A DNA stretch of 64,000 nucleotides from CAXXOK01 sp963663285 (GTDB lineage: Bacteria; Bacillota; Clostridia; Christensenellales; Aristaeellaceae): positions 620,001 through 684,000 of the forward strand of contig CAXXNI010000002.1 in NCBI GenBank assembly GCA_963663285.2, read 5' to 3'. Each line of letters begins with the position of its first letter. Position 1 is the stretch's first letter. This document shows positions 52,615 to 60,875 of this stretch, in pieces. Under the pieces are notes generated by a model. The model was given only the letters and a program-made list of their open reading frames with translations, made no database searches and had not been told where the DNA came from. The position numbers were made by a program, and so were the translations under genes.

Positions 52615-53199
52615 ATGCGTAGCGTAAAAAACATTTCGCGCTTTTTTGTTGTGTTACTGGTAACAACGGCGATGTTGTTTGTCACTACAGCAGCACTGGC
52701 AGGGCCTGACGATTGGTGTTTACCGTGGCGAAATATTAATACGGGGATATCCATTATTGTAGGGGACAACGATATTGGCCAGACGGTAGATTATCTAGAC
52801 GAATCGGTAACAAAGTATACGGGCTACCACCATAAATTGCATGTAACAATCAGGGACAAAAACAATCTGGCAAGCTACCTATTCCTATATGCACCAGCGG
52901 ACGGGTTCATTCTTGACAATTCTGATACAGGCGATCAAAGGGGTATCGCCATGCAAACATTATATGGAGAGCTGCTTTACATACAAGGCTTTGAAAGTAC
53001 AAACCAAGACTTGGAAGCCGGTGACTATGTATCAACCGGAGACAGGCTGGGTTCTCTGAATATGTATTACGGCGCCAGATTGTATATTGAATATGTAGTA
53101 CCCTACGAATCAACCACGCTGTTTGGTATCAACAGATCCTATTTTACGCTGGGAACGGATTTAACAACGTTAGGGCAGGGTAACGTGTGCGCACAGTGA
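52615..53199 (+). CDS. Exported protein with a degenerate M23/LytM-like domain
   Basis: The start at 52615, eight bases after AAGGAG, gives 194 residues. Residues 1-30 are a signal peptide (ending AALAG). Residues about 93-165 follow the M23 endopeptidase layout (APADGFIL, GELLYIQGFE, LEAGDYVSTGDRLGSL, ARLYIEYVV). The zinc-binding His residues are missing: YIEYVV stands where HLHFEV is normal, and no HxxxD is seen. It would therefore be a non-catalytic cell-wall or regulatory protein, as in EnvC or NlpD. The assignment rests on pattern only. Confidence 0.65.
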   Translation: MRSVKNISRFFVVLLVTTAMLFVTTAALAGPDDWCLPWRNINTGISIIVGDNDIGQTVDYLDESVTKYTGYHHKLHVTIRDKNNLASYLFLYAPADGFILDNSDTGDQRGIAMQTLYGELLYIQGFESTNQDLEAGDYVSTGDRLGSLNMYYGARLYIEYVVPYESTTLFGINRSYFTLGTDLTTLGQGNVCAQ

Positions 53200-53599
53200 G
53201 CCCCAATAGGACGACCGATTGTTGCTCAAGTTTTATGCGTATGGGATGACGAATATTTTACTGTTTGATAAACTGCAACCATAGCTGATATTCCTTGTAG
53301 TTGCAATCACCCTTTTGCTGATCAAGGCAAGAGAGTGATTGCTTTTATGTTATCAGCTCTTTATGAAATAGAAAGTGACAGTCAGGAACGCATAAAAACA
53401 AATATTCGCTTGCGGTGGCAATGTGAAAATGGGACGATTTTTCGCATTTGGTATCGGAACAAAATAAAGCATGCGTAAATATTCAAAGCAATTTTCACAC
53501 AACGTGCAGTTTGGGTTCACGCATTTTTCGTGTAAGGGTATTATGGTGTAGCTGTAACACGGAACAACCGTATGGATAAAGCATTAGGAGGATGATTTG
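53200..53599. other. Intergenic region, 400 bp
   Basis: It contains the hairpin at 53303-53345. Near 53517-53545 TTCACG and TATTAT lie 17 bases apart, a weak promoter for the next gene. No gene is visible. Confidence 0.45.
53303..53345 (+). terminator. Probable terminator of the M23-like gene
   Basis: GCAATCAC (53303-53310) pairs with GTGATTGC (53335-53342), with an inner CCTT/AAGG stem, and TTTT follows. Confidence 0.65.
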
Positions 53600-54439
53600 A
53601 TGCTACATTCCAAAACGATGTCCTGGAAAAAAAGAGCGACAGTGTTATTTGCGTTGATATTGGCGGCAACACTGCCGGTTACCGCTTTCGCTGCCGATGC
53701 TACGGCAAGCGCTACATCAACGTTACCGGGCGCGATGATGCCTTCACAAGGCCAAATGGGCGGTAATAGGGGCAATCAACAAATAGGTATGGGGAATACC
53801 GACAGTACGACTGTATTAACAGAAGAGCAACAGGTAGTTTATAACGATGCGTTGGCACTTTACGAAGGCGTAGAGGATGAAGTGCTGAAGGACTTGGTCT
53901 CTGACGGGGTGATTGCACAGCAGGACATGGATGATTATATTTCGCTGCGTGAGGCACAAGCGTCGATGGATACATTGGACAAAAGCAACTGGACGGCTGC
54001 CCAGTATAAAGACTATTATGAAGCAGTTCAAAAAACCGGGGATGAACTGACCGCGGCGTTACAAGCGCTAGTGGACGCGGGTCAGCTAACACAGGCGCAG
54101 GCAGACGTACTGGCAAGCCGGAACACCACAAACCTTTGGATGAAAATTCGGCAAAATGCGAATACCAACTCTGCGATTCAAACAGCTTTGACAACCATGC
54201 AACAGGCGCTGGCTACTTTTCGCTCTACCCTGCAAAACGCAGGAATTACAGGGATGGGTACCGTATATGGCTTGGGGCAGACGGGCGGAGGCCGGATAGA
54301 TATGCTGCCGGATGGCACCAACAATAACCGGAAGAACAATACCACACGTGATGGTACGCAAGGGCAATCTGGCAGCAGCAGCCAATCCAGTGGAAATACA
54401 CAGGGTGAACAAGCACAGAGCAGCGACACGACCATGTAA
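53600..54439 (+). CDS. Secreted, low-complexity-tailed protein of unknown function
   Basis: I do not recognise a family. From the ATG at 53600 (AGGAGGA upstream) it has 280 residues. Residues 1-32 are a signal peptide (ending AFAAD). A Gln/Asn/Gly/Met-rich linker (about 42-68) is followed by a helical core (about 72-215, with many Ala/Gln/Asp). The last ~50 residues are Asn/Ser/Gln/Gly-rich. It carries no sorting motif, so it may be released or bound by its core. The long helices could pack as a bundle. Confidence 0.75.
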   Translation: MLHSKTMSWKKRATVLFALILAATLPVTAFAADATASATSTLPGAMMPSQGQMGGNRGNQQIGMGNTDSTTVLTEEQQVVYNDALALYEGVEDEVLKDLVSDGVIAQQDMDDYISLREAQASMDTLDKSNWTAAQYKDYYEAVQKTGDELTAALQALVDAGQLTQAQADVLASRNTTNLWMKIRQNANTNSAIQTALTTMQQALATFRSTLQNAGITGMGTVYGLGQTGGGRIDMLPDGTNNNRKNNTTRDGTQGQSGSSSQSSGNTQGEQAQSSDTTM

Positions 54440-54466
54440 ACTACTCCTATTCTATTAAATCAGGCG

Positions 54467-54500
54467 AAGCAGGTGTTATATACCTGCTCAGACCGTTGAC
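54467..54500 (+). repeat. Inverted repeat, left arm
   Basis: AAGCAGGTGTTATATACCTGCTC... (34 bases) matches the reverse complement of 55317-55350 at 28 of 34 positions. Its first half is itself a short hairpin (GCAGGT/ACCTGC) and it runs into the terminator at 54491-54526. Confidence 0.6.
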
Positions 54501-54526
54501 AAGCCCGAAGTCAACGGTCATTTTTT
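54491..54526 (+). terminator. Intrinsic terminator of the secreted-protein gene
   Basis: GACCGTTGAC (54491-54500) pairs perfectly with GTCAACGGTC (54510-54519), and six Ts follow at 54521-54526. Confidence 0.85.
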
Positions 54527-54635
54527 ATGGGGGAAAAGCAGCTGAATGCCGACGTAAATAGTAAAAGAAACGCTTGAAATCAAGGCATAGGCGGTGAACA
54601 GCATGTTGTAGAAACTAAACGGAAAACAGCAGACC

Positions 54636-54803
54636 ATGGAGCTGGTGATTCTGGAAGAATTGATGCCAAATGTGATACCACCATTTGTAGACAGGTTCCC
54701 ACAGGATAAGGAACTGTATCGCATAATGATGACACAGCTAAGCGAACTATCGTTACAGCAAAAAAGGGGTGATTATTGGTGCGAATTGCCGCTTTCACCT
54801 TGA
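54636..54803 (+). CDS. Possible small ORF, 55 residues, unknown
   Basis: ATG at 54636 opens MELVILEELMPNVIPPFVDR and runs 55 codons to TGA at 54801. The ribosome site is weak. The residue mix (acidic helices, Pro-Pro-Phe) is protein-like, but it could be a fragment of a lost gene. I do not recognise it. Confidence 0.25.
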   Translation: MELVILEELMPNVIPPFVDRFPQDKELYRIMMTQLSELSLQQKRGDYWCELPLSP

Positions 54804-54860
54804 TTTCAGATAAAGTAGCATGATATAATAAAATACAATATATGTAAGGAGGACGAACAT

Positions 54861-55232
54861 ATGGAAAGCACTGCGGTCATGCGTGCCCAATCTTACGCGG
54901 TTGATATCGAACATATTCTACGGAGTATTTTTGATTGTGAGAGGTATGGATTTGGGACAGTTGTCAATTCTGATTATATTAGAAAACAACCTTTTTCGGC
55001 GCTATTTTGTGGTTTAGCATACCTGCATTCTAATTCAGCACCCGAAAAGAAAGCGCAGATTGAAAAATTCATTGAAGAGCATATGTTTTATGCTGATATG
55101 TCATTAGATTATTTACTGTCCTTTGACACAAACTCAAAATCAGAAGATATATCCACAATAGAAATTGATTTTCCTAATGGTGAAGAAGCTTTACAGCATA
55201 TAATAGCAACTTATCGTGAAGTAGTAAAATAA
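54861..55232 (+). CDS. Hypothetical cytoplasmic protein, 123 residues
   Basis: I do not recognise a family. The protein has no signal peptide or membrane segment. It is helical, acidic and AT-rich in its codons compared with the neighbours, with EHILRSIFDCERYGFG and a region rich in Leu/Asp. TAAGGAGGA precedes the ATG, which is good evidence that it is translated. It is the only convincing gene within the inverted-repeat unit 54467-55350. Confidence 0.65.
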   Translation: MESTAVMRAQSYAVDIEHILRSIFDCERYGFGTVVNSDYIRKQPFSALFCGLAYLHSNSAPEKKAQIEKFIEEHMFYADMSLDYLLSFDTNSKSEDISTIEIDFPNGEEALQHIIATYREVVK

Positions 55233-55247
55233 TCGCCATTCATATTC

Positions 55248-55271
55248 AACCCGCTTCAAATGAAGCGGGTT
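55248..55271 (+). repeat. Ten-bp hairpin after the hypothetical gene
   Basis: AACCCGCTTC (55248-55257) pairs perfectly with GAAGCGGGTT (55262-55271) around AAAT, 15 bases after the stop. It may be the 3' hairpin of the hypothetical gene. Confidence 0.6.
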
Positions 55272-55328
55272 CAGACCATCGACAAAGGCCATGTTTTTTG
55301 ATGAAACATGGCCTTTGTCGATGGTCTG
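55272..55328. repeat. Twenty-five-bp perfect hairpin
   Basis: The arms 55272-55296 and 55304-55328 (starting CAGACCATCGACAAAGG) are exact reverse complements around a seven-base loop. This is the longest perfect stem in the window. It abuts the previous hairpin and overlaps the right arm of the inverted repeat. Confidence 0.8.
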
Positions 55329-55350
55329 AGCAGATATTATACACCTGCTT
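55317..55350 (-). repeat. Inverted repeat, right arm
   Basis: The reverse complement begins AAGCAGGTGTATAATATCTG and matches 54467-54500 at 28 of 34 positions. The two arms bracket 884 bases with the hypothetical gene at 54861. Confidence 0.6.
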
Positions 55351-55466
55351 TTCTTTATGGTAAAATAAACATTTCTATGGTAAGCGCTCATCAGCAATGC
55401 CGGATAAAGTATGAAAAACTATGGTGCACAAGCTTTTGAACAACCGGTTTGTAACGCCTGCCCGCA

Positions 55467-55496
55467 TTGCGAAAGCGGTATGGAACATGGTATAAT
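55467..55496 (+). promoter_or_regulatory. Probable promoter of the PG-binding protein gene
   Basis: TTGCGA (55467-55472) and TATAAT (55491-55496) are 18 bases apart, 41 bases before the ATG. Confidence 0.55.
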
Positions 55497-55536
55497 GCAC
55501 TCATCAACTAACGGCGAAGCCGAAGGAGGAGCGCAT

Positions 55537-56628
55537 ATGAATCTGCTCAATACTCTCCTGATTTATATGACGATGGTTTTCGTTTCATCGGTACAGGCAG
55601 GGCCGGAACCAACGGCTATCCCTGTTACCCCTACGCCTTCGCCAACCATGATTTCTATATTGGCCACCCCTTCGCCCACCCCTTCGCCTACGCCAACCGC
55701 TGTGCCGACGCCGGATATTACACCCAATAATGCGTATGGGACTTTGCAGTTGGGCGATAAAGGGGAAGAAGTTACCCAAATGCAAACCCGTTTGGTAGCA
55801 TTGGGCTTTTATTCAGGCGATATCGACGGAGTGTTTGGATACCAGACACTGAAAGCCGTGCAGCAATTCCAATACTATCAGGGCCTTTCGGTGGATGGGA
55901 TTGCCGGCAAACGTACGCTGACGGTGCTCTACGAAAGTGATAAGGTGGTACCCGCACCGACCGAAATAGTTTCAACCCCTACGCCGACTGTGACGGCGTC
56001 AACAACCCCGGCTCCCGCCATTACAACTCCGCCTGCTACGGATACGTCCACACCAACATTTGCACCCACACCAACCGCTTCACCCACTGATACACCGGAA
56101 CCTACGCAAGCGGCGGCTGAAGAGACTGCGCCGTCTGAACTTACTACGGCAGCCCTTCTGGCAGAACCGGTGCTGATGAGCGAGCAAACCTTTATTTTTG
56201 CTGGCAACGATACACCCCTTACGCTGCTGGCCGATATGGAAGCAGGAGCGGAGGAACCTGCGTTGCTGCACCCGTTGGAATATAACGATACGGTATACGT
56301 GCCAGTGATTGAATTGATCCGTGATACAGGCAGTGTAGTATTGCCCGGCGCCAATGGCACGCAACGCGAAGTGGCTTTTACACTGAATGATGAGCTGTAT
56401 CAAATCAATTTTGAACTGGATGAGAATAACAGCATTACGCAGCTGGAAATTTTAAAGCAGCAGGAAGCTGTTGTTTTGCCGGACCGAAGCGGATTTGAAA
56501 TGGAAAACGTGCTGTATCTGGCAATGCAAACGGCTACCGATGCAACTGGGATTACCTTCACTTTCGATGAAGCGGCCGCACAGTATACGGTTGAGCTGCC
56601 CGGTGGGGAAGCAGAGCAAACTAATTAA
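55537..56628 (+). CDS. Secreted peptidoglycan-binding-domain protein with Pro/Thr linkers
   Basis: The start at 55537 follows AAGGAGGAGCGCAT; an upstream frame from 55411 adds an unrelated leader. The 363 residues begin with a signal peptide (1-22). A Pro/Thr/Ser linker (25-62) leads to a PG_binding_1 domain (about 67-131, with LQLGDKGEEVTQMQTRLVALGFYSGDIDGVFGYQT-type pattern). A second Pro/Thr linker (about 138-190) leads to a C-terminal domain with YNDTVYVPVIELIRDTG, which resembles copper-amine-oxidase N-terminal-like repeats. It probably attaches to the cell wall. The catalytic partner, if any, is not encoded here. Confidence 0.8.
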   Translation: MNLLNTLLIYMTMVFVSSVQAGPEPTAIPVTPTPSPTMISILATPSPTPSPTPTAVPTPDITPNNAYGTLQLGDKGEEVTQMQTRLVALGFYSGDIDGVFGYQTLKAVQQFQYYQGLSVDGIAGKRTLTVLYESDKVVPAPTEIVSTPTPTVTASTTPAPAITTPPATDTSTPTFAPTPTASPTDTPEPTQAAAEETAPSELTTAALLAEPVLMSEQTFIFAGNDTPLTLLADMEAGAEEPALLHPLEYNDTVYVPVIELIRDTGSVVLPGANGTQREVAFTLNDELYQINFELDENNSITQLEILKQQEAVVLPDRSGFEMENVLYLAMQTATDATGITFTFDEAAAQYTVELPGGEAEQTN

Positions 56629-56656
56629 GAAACTGCTGTTGTATTCTCCGAATTGC

Positions 56657-56684
56657 TTGACAGACGCCGGATAGAGCCTATAAT
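56657..56684 (+). promoter_or_regulatory. Sigma-A promoter of ilvE
   Basis: TTGACA (56657-56662) and TATAAT (56679-56684) are 16 bases apart, 60 bases before the ilvE start. A cre-like element (TGCAAGCGCTTTCG, 56699-56712) lies just downstream of the start point. Confidence 0.75.
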
Positions 56685-56743
56685 AACACTAAGCGTCTTG
56701 CAAGCGCTTTCGAAGCATAGAAGAACGAGGGGTGGAGAGAGGA

Positions 56744-57811
56744 ATGTACGAGATCAAAGTTACCAAGGCGACCCAACTCAAGCAGAAACCCGCAGATGAA
56801 AACAAATTGGGTTTCGGGAAAATTTTCAGCGATCATATGTTGATGATCGATTATGATGAAAGCCAGGGCTGGCATGACGCACGCGTGGTGCCATACGGCA
56901 ACCTGTCGCTGGACCCTGCAGCCTGTGTGCTGCATTACAGCCAAGAGATTTTCGAAGGCGCGAAGTGCTACCGCACAGCCGAAGGCTTCAATCTGTTCCG
57001 CATTCGCGATAATTTTGCCCGCATGAACCGCTCGGCAGAGCGTATGGGAATGCCGCAGATGCCCATTGAGCTTTATATGGAAAGCTTACTGAAACTGTTG
57101 GAAGTTGACCGGGAATGGACGCCGCACCAAACGGGAACGTCCCTGTACATTCGTCCCACGATGATCGCGACGGAAGCGGGCCTCGGCGTTTCGGCAGCGA
57201 AAAAATACCTGTACTATGTATTGCTTTCGCCAAGCGGCGCATATTACGCCACCGGGCTTGCACCGGTAGGCATCTATGTAGAAGACCAGCTGGTACGTGC
57301 TGTACGCGGCGGTGTTGGCTGCGCAAAAACCGGCGGCAACTATGCTGCCAGCATTCTTGCCGGCAGCAAGGCGAAGAAAAAGGGCTATGCGCAGGTGCTT
57401 TGGCTGGATGGCGTGGAACAGCGCTACATTGAAGAAGTCGGCGCTATGAACATGATGTTTGTGTACGAGAACAAGAGGATCGTAACGCCTGCGCTCAACG
57501 GAAGCATTCTGCCCGGTATCACACGCGACAGCATCATTAAACTGGCAGCGGAGCTGGGCTATGAAGTCGAAGAAAAGCGCCTAGCGATTGATGATATCAT
57601 GGCCGACGCAAAAAGCGGCAAGCTGACCGAAGCCTTTGGCACCGGTACAGCCGCGGTAGTATCGCCTGTTAATAAAATTGCCTATTGTGAGGATACGGTA
57701 TCCATCGGTGATGGCGGAATCGGTAAGATCACCCAGAAACTGTACGATACATTGACCGGTATTCAGTACGGCAAGGTGGCTGATCCGTTTAACTGGATCA
57801 CGAAATTATAA
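56744..57811 (+). CDS. ilvE: Branched-chain amino acid aminotransferase
   Basis: This 355-residue class IV (fold type IV) aminotransferase has the PLP lysine at Lys195 in VGCAKTGGNYAAS and the signatures YSQEIFEGAKCYR and EVGAMNMMFVY. It converts 2-oxoacids to leucine, isoleucine and valine with glutamate. The start at 56744 follows GGAGAGAGGA. It is monocistronic or starts a short operon with the next gene. Confidence 0.95.
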   Translation: MYEIKVTKATQLKQKPADENKLGFGKIFSDHMLMIDYDESQGWHDARVVPYGNLSLDPAACVLHYSQEIFEGAKCYRTAEGFNLFRIRDNFARMNRSAERMGMPQMPIELYMESLLKLLEVDREWTPHQTGTSLYIRPTMIATEAGLGVSAAKKYLYYVLLSPSGAYYATGLAPVGIYVEDQLVRAVRGGVGCAKTGGNYAASILAGSKAKKKGYAQVLWLDGVEQRYIEEVGAMNMMFVYENKRIVTPALNGSILPGITRDSIIKLAAELGYEVEEKRLAIDDIMADAKSGKLTEAFGTGTAAVVSPVNKIAYCEDTVSIGDGGIGKITQKLYDTLTGIQYGKVADPFNWITKL

Positions 57812-57839
57812 GTATTGACCCACGCAGGGAGGAGCGAAC

Positions 57840-58886
57840 ATGCTCAGAGAAGCAAGCATGGCACATGAGTCGGACTGGGGAGAAAAAACCATGAGCATGC
57901 TGCGGGAAAAACAGTATGAAGCTTGTGAACGCCGATTATCCGGTTTTCCCTCTGTCAACCTGTTTTCCCCTGACGCGAATGATATTTTCGCACAGGATTT
58001 ACTGGAGGCTTCGTTCTTTGCGAACGAACCCGGCAATAATGGCCTTGCTACAATCGCTACGCTGCGGGATAAGGTGCTAGCAATGCTTCCTACGGAAGCG
58101 TTGTACCTGTCCCGCGGTGAGAGCGATTTATTAGAACGGCTATTGGTTTCCAACGGACAAATCACTTCAAGCAACTGGGATGTGATCGACGCGGCGGAAG
58201 CGCTGATGCGGCGGCTGTGGTGCTCGTTCACCGATCAGGATGAAAAATGGACGCTTACCATTGCACAGCCGTTGATCGACCCGTTGATCAAAGCCCTGAA
58301 TGATCCGCAAATACAAGAGATTAAATCCAGATTGTTCCGCTACAATGCTACAATGCATGGACTGCTTTATATTGCAGGGTTTCTACCTTCCGAGCAGCCG
58401 ATAAGCTTTTTTGTGCAGGATGTAATTAAGCGCCAGGATACGCTGGCAGTGAACATTGCAAACCGCTATATTAAAGCTTCTTTTGAGTATACCGACGATG
58501 AAAATGGCGGGCTTGTGTTAATGCACCCCGGGCTGGCAGACCCGGATAAGCTGATTACCATGATCGGGCTGAGCGGCGATTTAACCTTGTCGCTTTCGGA
58601 AGAGACGCTGGCAGGCGGTATGAATGGTATGCTGCCGGAAGAAGAACCGTTGCAGCGCCAAATGGCTGCCGCGCTAGAAGGGTTTGTACGCCCGGAATGC
58701 GATGCAGATGAAACTGCGGAAGATTTGCGCCTGCTCGCCAAACAAGGCGTATCGCTTACACAGATGGAAGCAGTGATGGCAGCAACGATCAGTGTGCTGC
58801 CCACTCCCGCGATGAAGGATGCTGTGCGCCAGATGTATGACCGTACGCCCCATTGGATAGGCATGGCGGCAAACCTGCAACACTGA
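57840..58886 (+). CDS. Conserved-looking hypothetical protein, 348 residues
   Basis: I do not recognise a family. The protein is soluble and mostly helical, with no signal peptide. Features are an N-terminal YEACERRLSGFPSVNLF, several Trp residues and a C-terminal MEAVMAATISVLPTPAMKDAVRQMYDRTP. GGGAGGAGCG precedes the ATG, 28 bases after ilvE, and the gene is 17 bases before the pseudouridine synthase. This tight spacing suggests co-transcription. Codon use matches the neighbours. No catalytic motif is evident. Confidence 0.65.
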   Translation: MLREASMAHESDWGEKTMSMLREKQYEACERRLSGFPSVNLFSPDANDIFAQDLLEASFFANEPGNNGLATIATLRDKVLAMLPTEALYLSRGESDLLERLLVSNGQITSSNWDVIDAAEALMRRLWCSFTDQDEKWTLTIAQPLIDPLIKALNDPQIQEIKSRLFRYNATMHGLLYIAGFLPSEQPISFFVQDVIKRQDTLAVNIANRYIKASFEYTDDENGGLVLMHPGLADPDKLITMIGLSGDLTLSLSEETLAGGMNGMLPEEEPLQRQMAAALEGFVRPECDADETAEDLRLLAKQGVSLTQMEAVMAATISVLPTPAMKDAVRQMYDRTPHWIGMAANLQH

Positions 58887-58903
58887 CCGGGAATGTATTT
58901 GCT

Positions 58904-59767
58904 ATGATATTGCAAACCTTTATCGTTCCCAAGCGGCTTGCAGGCGAAAACCTGTATACAGTAGTCGGCAAAATGCTGCCGCATGTACCGGATCGGTGCG
59001 TTCGCAGTGCTTTTTCCAAACGGGACGTGAAAATGAATGGTGTGCGGGAAACGCGGGATGCTTCTGCCATCGCGGATGCGGAAGTGAAGGTGTACCTGCA
59101 GCCGGATTGTCCGCTGCAATTACCGGAGATTCTTTATCAAGATCAGCGTATTTTGATTGTATATAAGCCTGTGGGCATTTCCTGTGATACGGATGCGCAC
59201 GGTGGGCCAACCATTGGAGAATGGGTGTATCAAAACGCTGCCGTTAAACTGCCTTCGGTACCGATGGCGTGCCATCGGCTGGACAATCAGACTGATGGCT
59301 TGCTGATTCTTGCTTTGGATGACGAAACACGCAGTTTAATGGAACAGGCTTTTCGGGAGCATCGTATTTATAAGGAATATACTTGTATGGTGAAAGGCAC
59401 GCCAACGCCGCCGCAGGCAACCATGAACGCATGGCTTAGAAAGAACGCGGTGACCGCAACGGTAAAAATATTGGATCGACCGTTTCAGGATGCGCTACCG
59501 GTATGCACTGAGTATCGTACCTTACAAGCAGGTGAGATTTCCCGCTTGCTGGTTACGCTGCACACGGGGAGGACGCATCAGATTCGCGCGCATATGGCGC
59601 ATATCGGGCATCCCCTGCTGGGTGATGATAAATACGGTGACCGGGATTGGAACCGTGTGCATAAAGCAAAACGGCTAATGCTTACGGCAACAGCACTTCG
59701 ACTTGACTTACAGGGCGAACTAGAGTACCTGAACGACAAGCAATTCACGATAGAACCGCGTTTCTAG
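58904..59767 (+). CDS. RluA-family 23S rRNA or tRNA pseudouridine synthase
   Basis: The start at 58904 gives 287 residues, and MILQTFIVPKRLAGENLYTVVG begins an S4-like RNA-binding domain. The catalytic core has the family motif CHRLDNQTDGLLIL with Asp127 as the nucleophile, and GRTHQIRAHMAHIGHPLLGDDKYG. It isomerises uridine to pseudouridine in structured RNA. The ribosome site is poor; a frame from 58853 overlaps the previous gene and is less likely. The specific RNA target is not defined by sequence. Confidence 0.9.
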   Translation: MILQTFIVPKRLAGENLYTVVGKMLPHVPDRCVRSAFSKRDVKMNGVRETRDASAIADAEVKVYLQPDCPLQLPEILYQDQRILIVYKPVGISCDTDAHGGPTIGEWVYQNAAVKLPSVPMACHRLDNQTDGLLILALDDETRSLMEQAFREHRIYKEYTCMVKGTPTPPQATMNAWLRKNAVTATVKILDRPFQDALPVCTEYRTLQAGEISRLLVTLHTGRTHQIRAHMAHIGHPLLGDDKYGDRDWNRVHKAKRLMLTATALRLDLQGELEYLNDKQFTIEPRF

Positions 59768-59815
59768 CGCTGCCGGACGGCATTAGAAACCTACGTATAC
59801 ATTAACAGGAGGAAC

Positions 59816-60652
59816 ATGAAACCAATACGCTTAATCGCTATGGATATGGATGGAACCTTGCTAAATGAAAAGCAGCAAATCTCGGCGGAGAACCTGCAGG
59901 CACTGCGGGAAGCGGTTGTAAAAGGAGTGCATATTGCCATTTGCAGCGGCCGCACAGCTGCGGATGTCAGCTTTTTTGCAACCGACGGCGGGTTGGAACA
60001 ATGCGGGGTCATCGCGCTGAACGGTGCGTGCTGTTTGCCCGCGCCACACCAAAAACCGTATGCGGTGCATTATATTAAGCCGGAGACAGTCGACCGTACG
60101 CTTGATGTGCTGCTGAAACATCGGATTACTTTTGCGGCATTTCAACAAGAACGCGTGATCGTCCTGCAAAATGACCCGAATGTGATGAAGCCGAACTGGG
60201 GTACACATGTCAACCGGAAAAACCCGGAAGCGTATGTATACGGCGAACAGGCTTTACAAGCGCATAAAGGAGAAGGCATTTGCAAGATCGTATATATTGA
60301 TAAGGCGAACGCTCCCCGGATTGCCCGAATTCAGCAGGAACTGGAGCCGCTGCCGGAACTGGTGGTTACATCCTCCTGGAATGACAATCTCGAACTGATG
60401 CCGACAAACGTTAACAAAGGTACAGCGCTGAAGGAACTGGCGGAGAGATTGGGTTTACAGGCGGAGCAAGTGATGGCAATCGGTGATTATGATAATGATT
60501 TAGACATGCTTGCATATGCAGGGTTAGGCGTGGCAATGGGGAATGCCTCCGACAACGTAATGCGTTTAGCAAACGTAGTTACAAAAACGAACCGCGAGCA
60601 TGGCGTAGCCGAAGCGATTCGCCGTTATGTGCTTACCGCAGCAGTGTGCTGA
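59816..60652 (+). CDS. Cof-type HAD-superfamily phosphatase
   Basis: The 278-residue protein has the HAD motifs: Asp10-x-Asp12 in AMDMDGTLL, the Ser/Arg of ICSGRT, and GDYDNDLDMLAYAG near the C-terminus. The cap is of the Cof (IIB) type. Such enzymes remove phosphate from sugar phosphates, nucleotides or cofactors such as FMN, with loose specificity. AGGAGGA precedes the ATG. Confidence 0.9.
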   Translation: MKPIRLIAMDMDGTLLNEKQQISAENLQALREAVVKGVHIAICSGRTAADVSFFATDGGLEQCGVIALNGACCLPAPHQKPYAVHYIKPETVDRTLDVLLKHRITFAAFQQERVIVLQNDPNVMKPNWGTHVNRKNPEAYVYGEQALQAHKGEGICKIVYIDKANAPRIARIQQELEPLPELVVTSSWNDNLELMPTNVNKGTALKELAERLGLQAEQVMAIGDYDNDLDMLAYAGLGVAMGNASDNVMRLANVVTKTNREHGVAEAIRRYVLTAAVC

Positions 60653-60666
60653 TGATAAGAAAAAAT

Positions 60667-60704
60667 AGGCGGTTTCCCCATAATTGGGGAAACCGCCTGC
60701 TTTT
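60667..60704. terminator. Intrinsic terminator
   Basis: AGGCGGTTTCCCCA (60667-60680) pairs perfectly with TGGGGAAACCGCCT (60685-60698) around TAAT, and TTTT follows at 60701-60704. It ends the plus-strand gene and lies between it and the converging era. Confidence 0.85.
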
Positions 60705-60875
60705 GAACTGTAAGCATTGCTTTAACCAGTATAAGTGTATAATACGATTTTTGTTTCTGGCGTATCAATTGCTATAATTGGAAATGCTTGTTTAGGTATT
60801 AAGTGAAATATATGCAGAGAATCTGCGATAATGGTATTATTCTTTGCCGTTGCTGCCTGCTCTCAAGCCTAAATG

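Larger units (their letters stand above)
54440..54860. other. Intergenic region within the inverted-repeat unit, 421 bp
   Basis: It holds the left arm of the inverted repeat, a terminator and a possible 55-codon ORF (54636-54803). The minus strand reads a short hydrophobic peptide (54518-54724) with no ribosome site, which may be a gene fragment. Confidence 0.4.
55233..55536. other. Intergenic region with hairpins and promoter, 304 bp
   Basis: It contains the hairpins at 55248-55271 and 55272-55328, the right arm of the inverted repeat and the promoter at 55467-55496. No gene is visible. Confidence 0.6.

Noticed and set aside
54518..54724. A short hydrophobic minus-strand peptide
   Set aside because: There is no ribosome site and no homology I can name; it may be a fragment and is mentioned only in the intergenic note.
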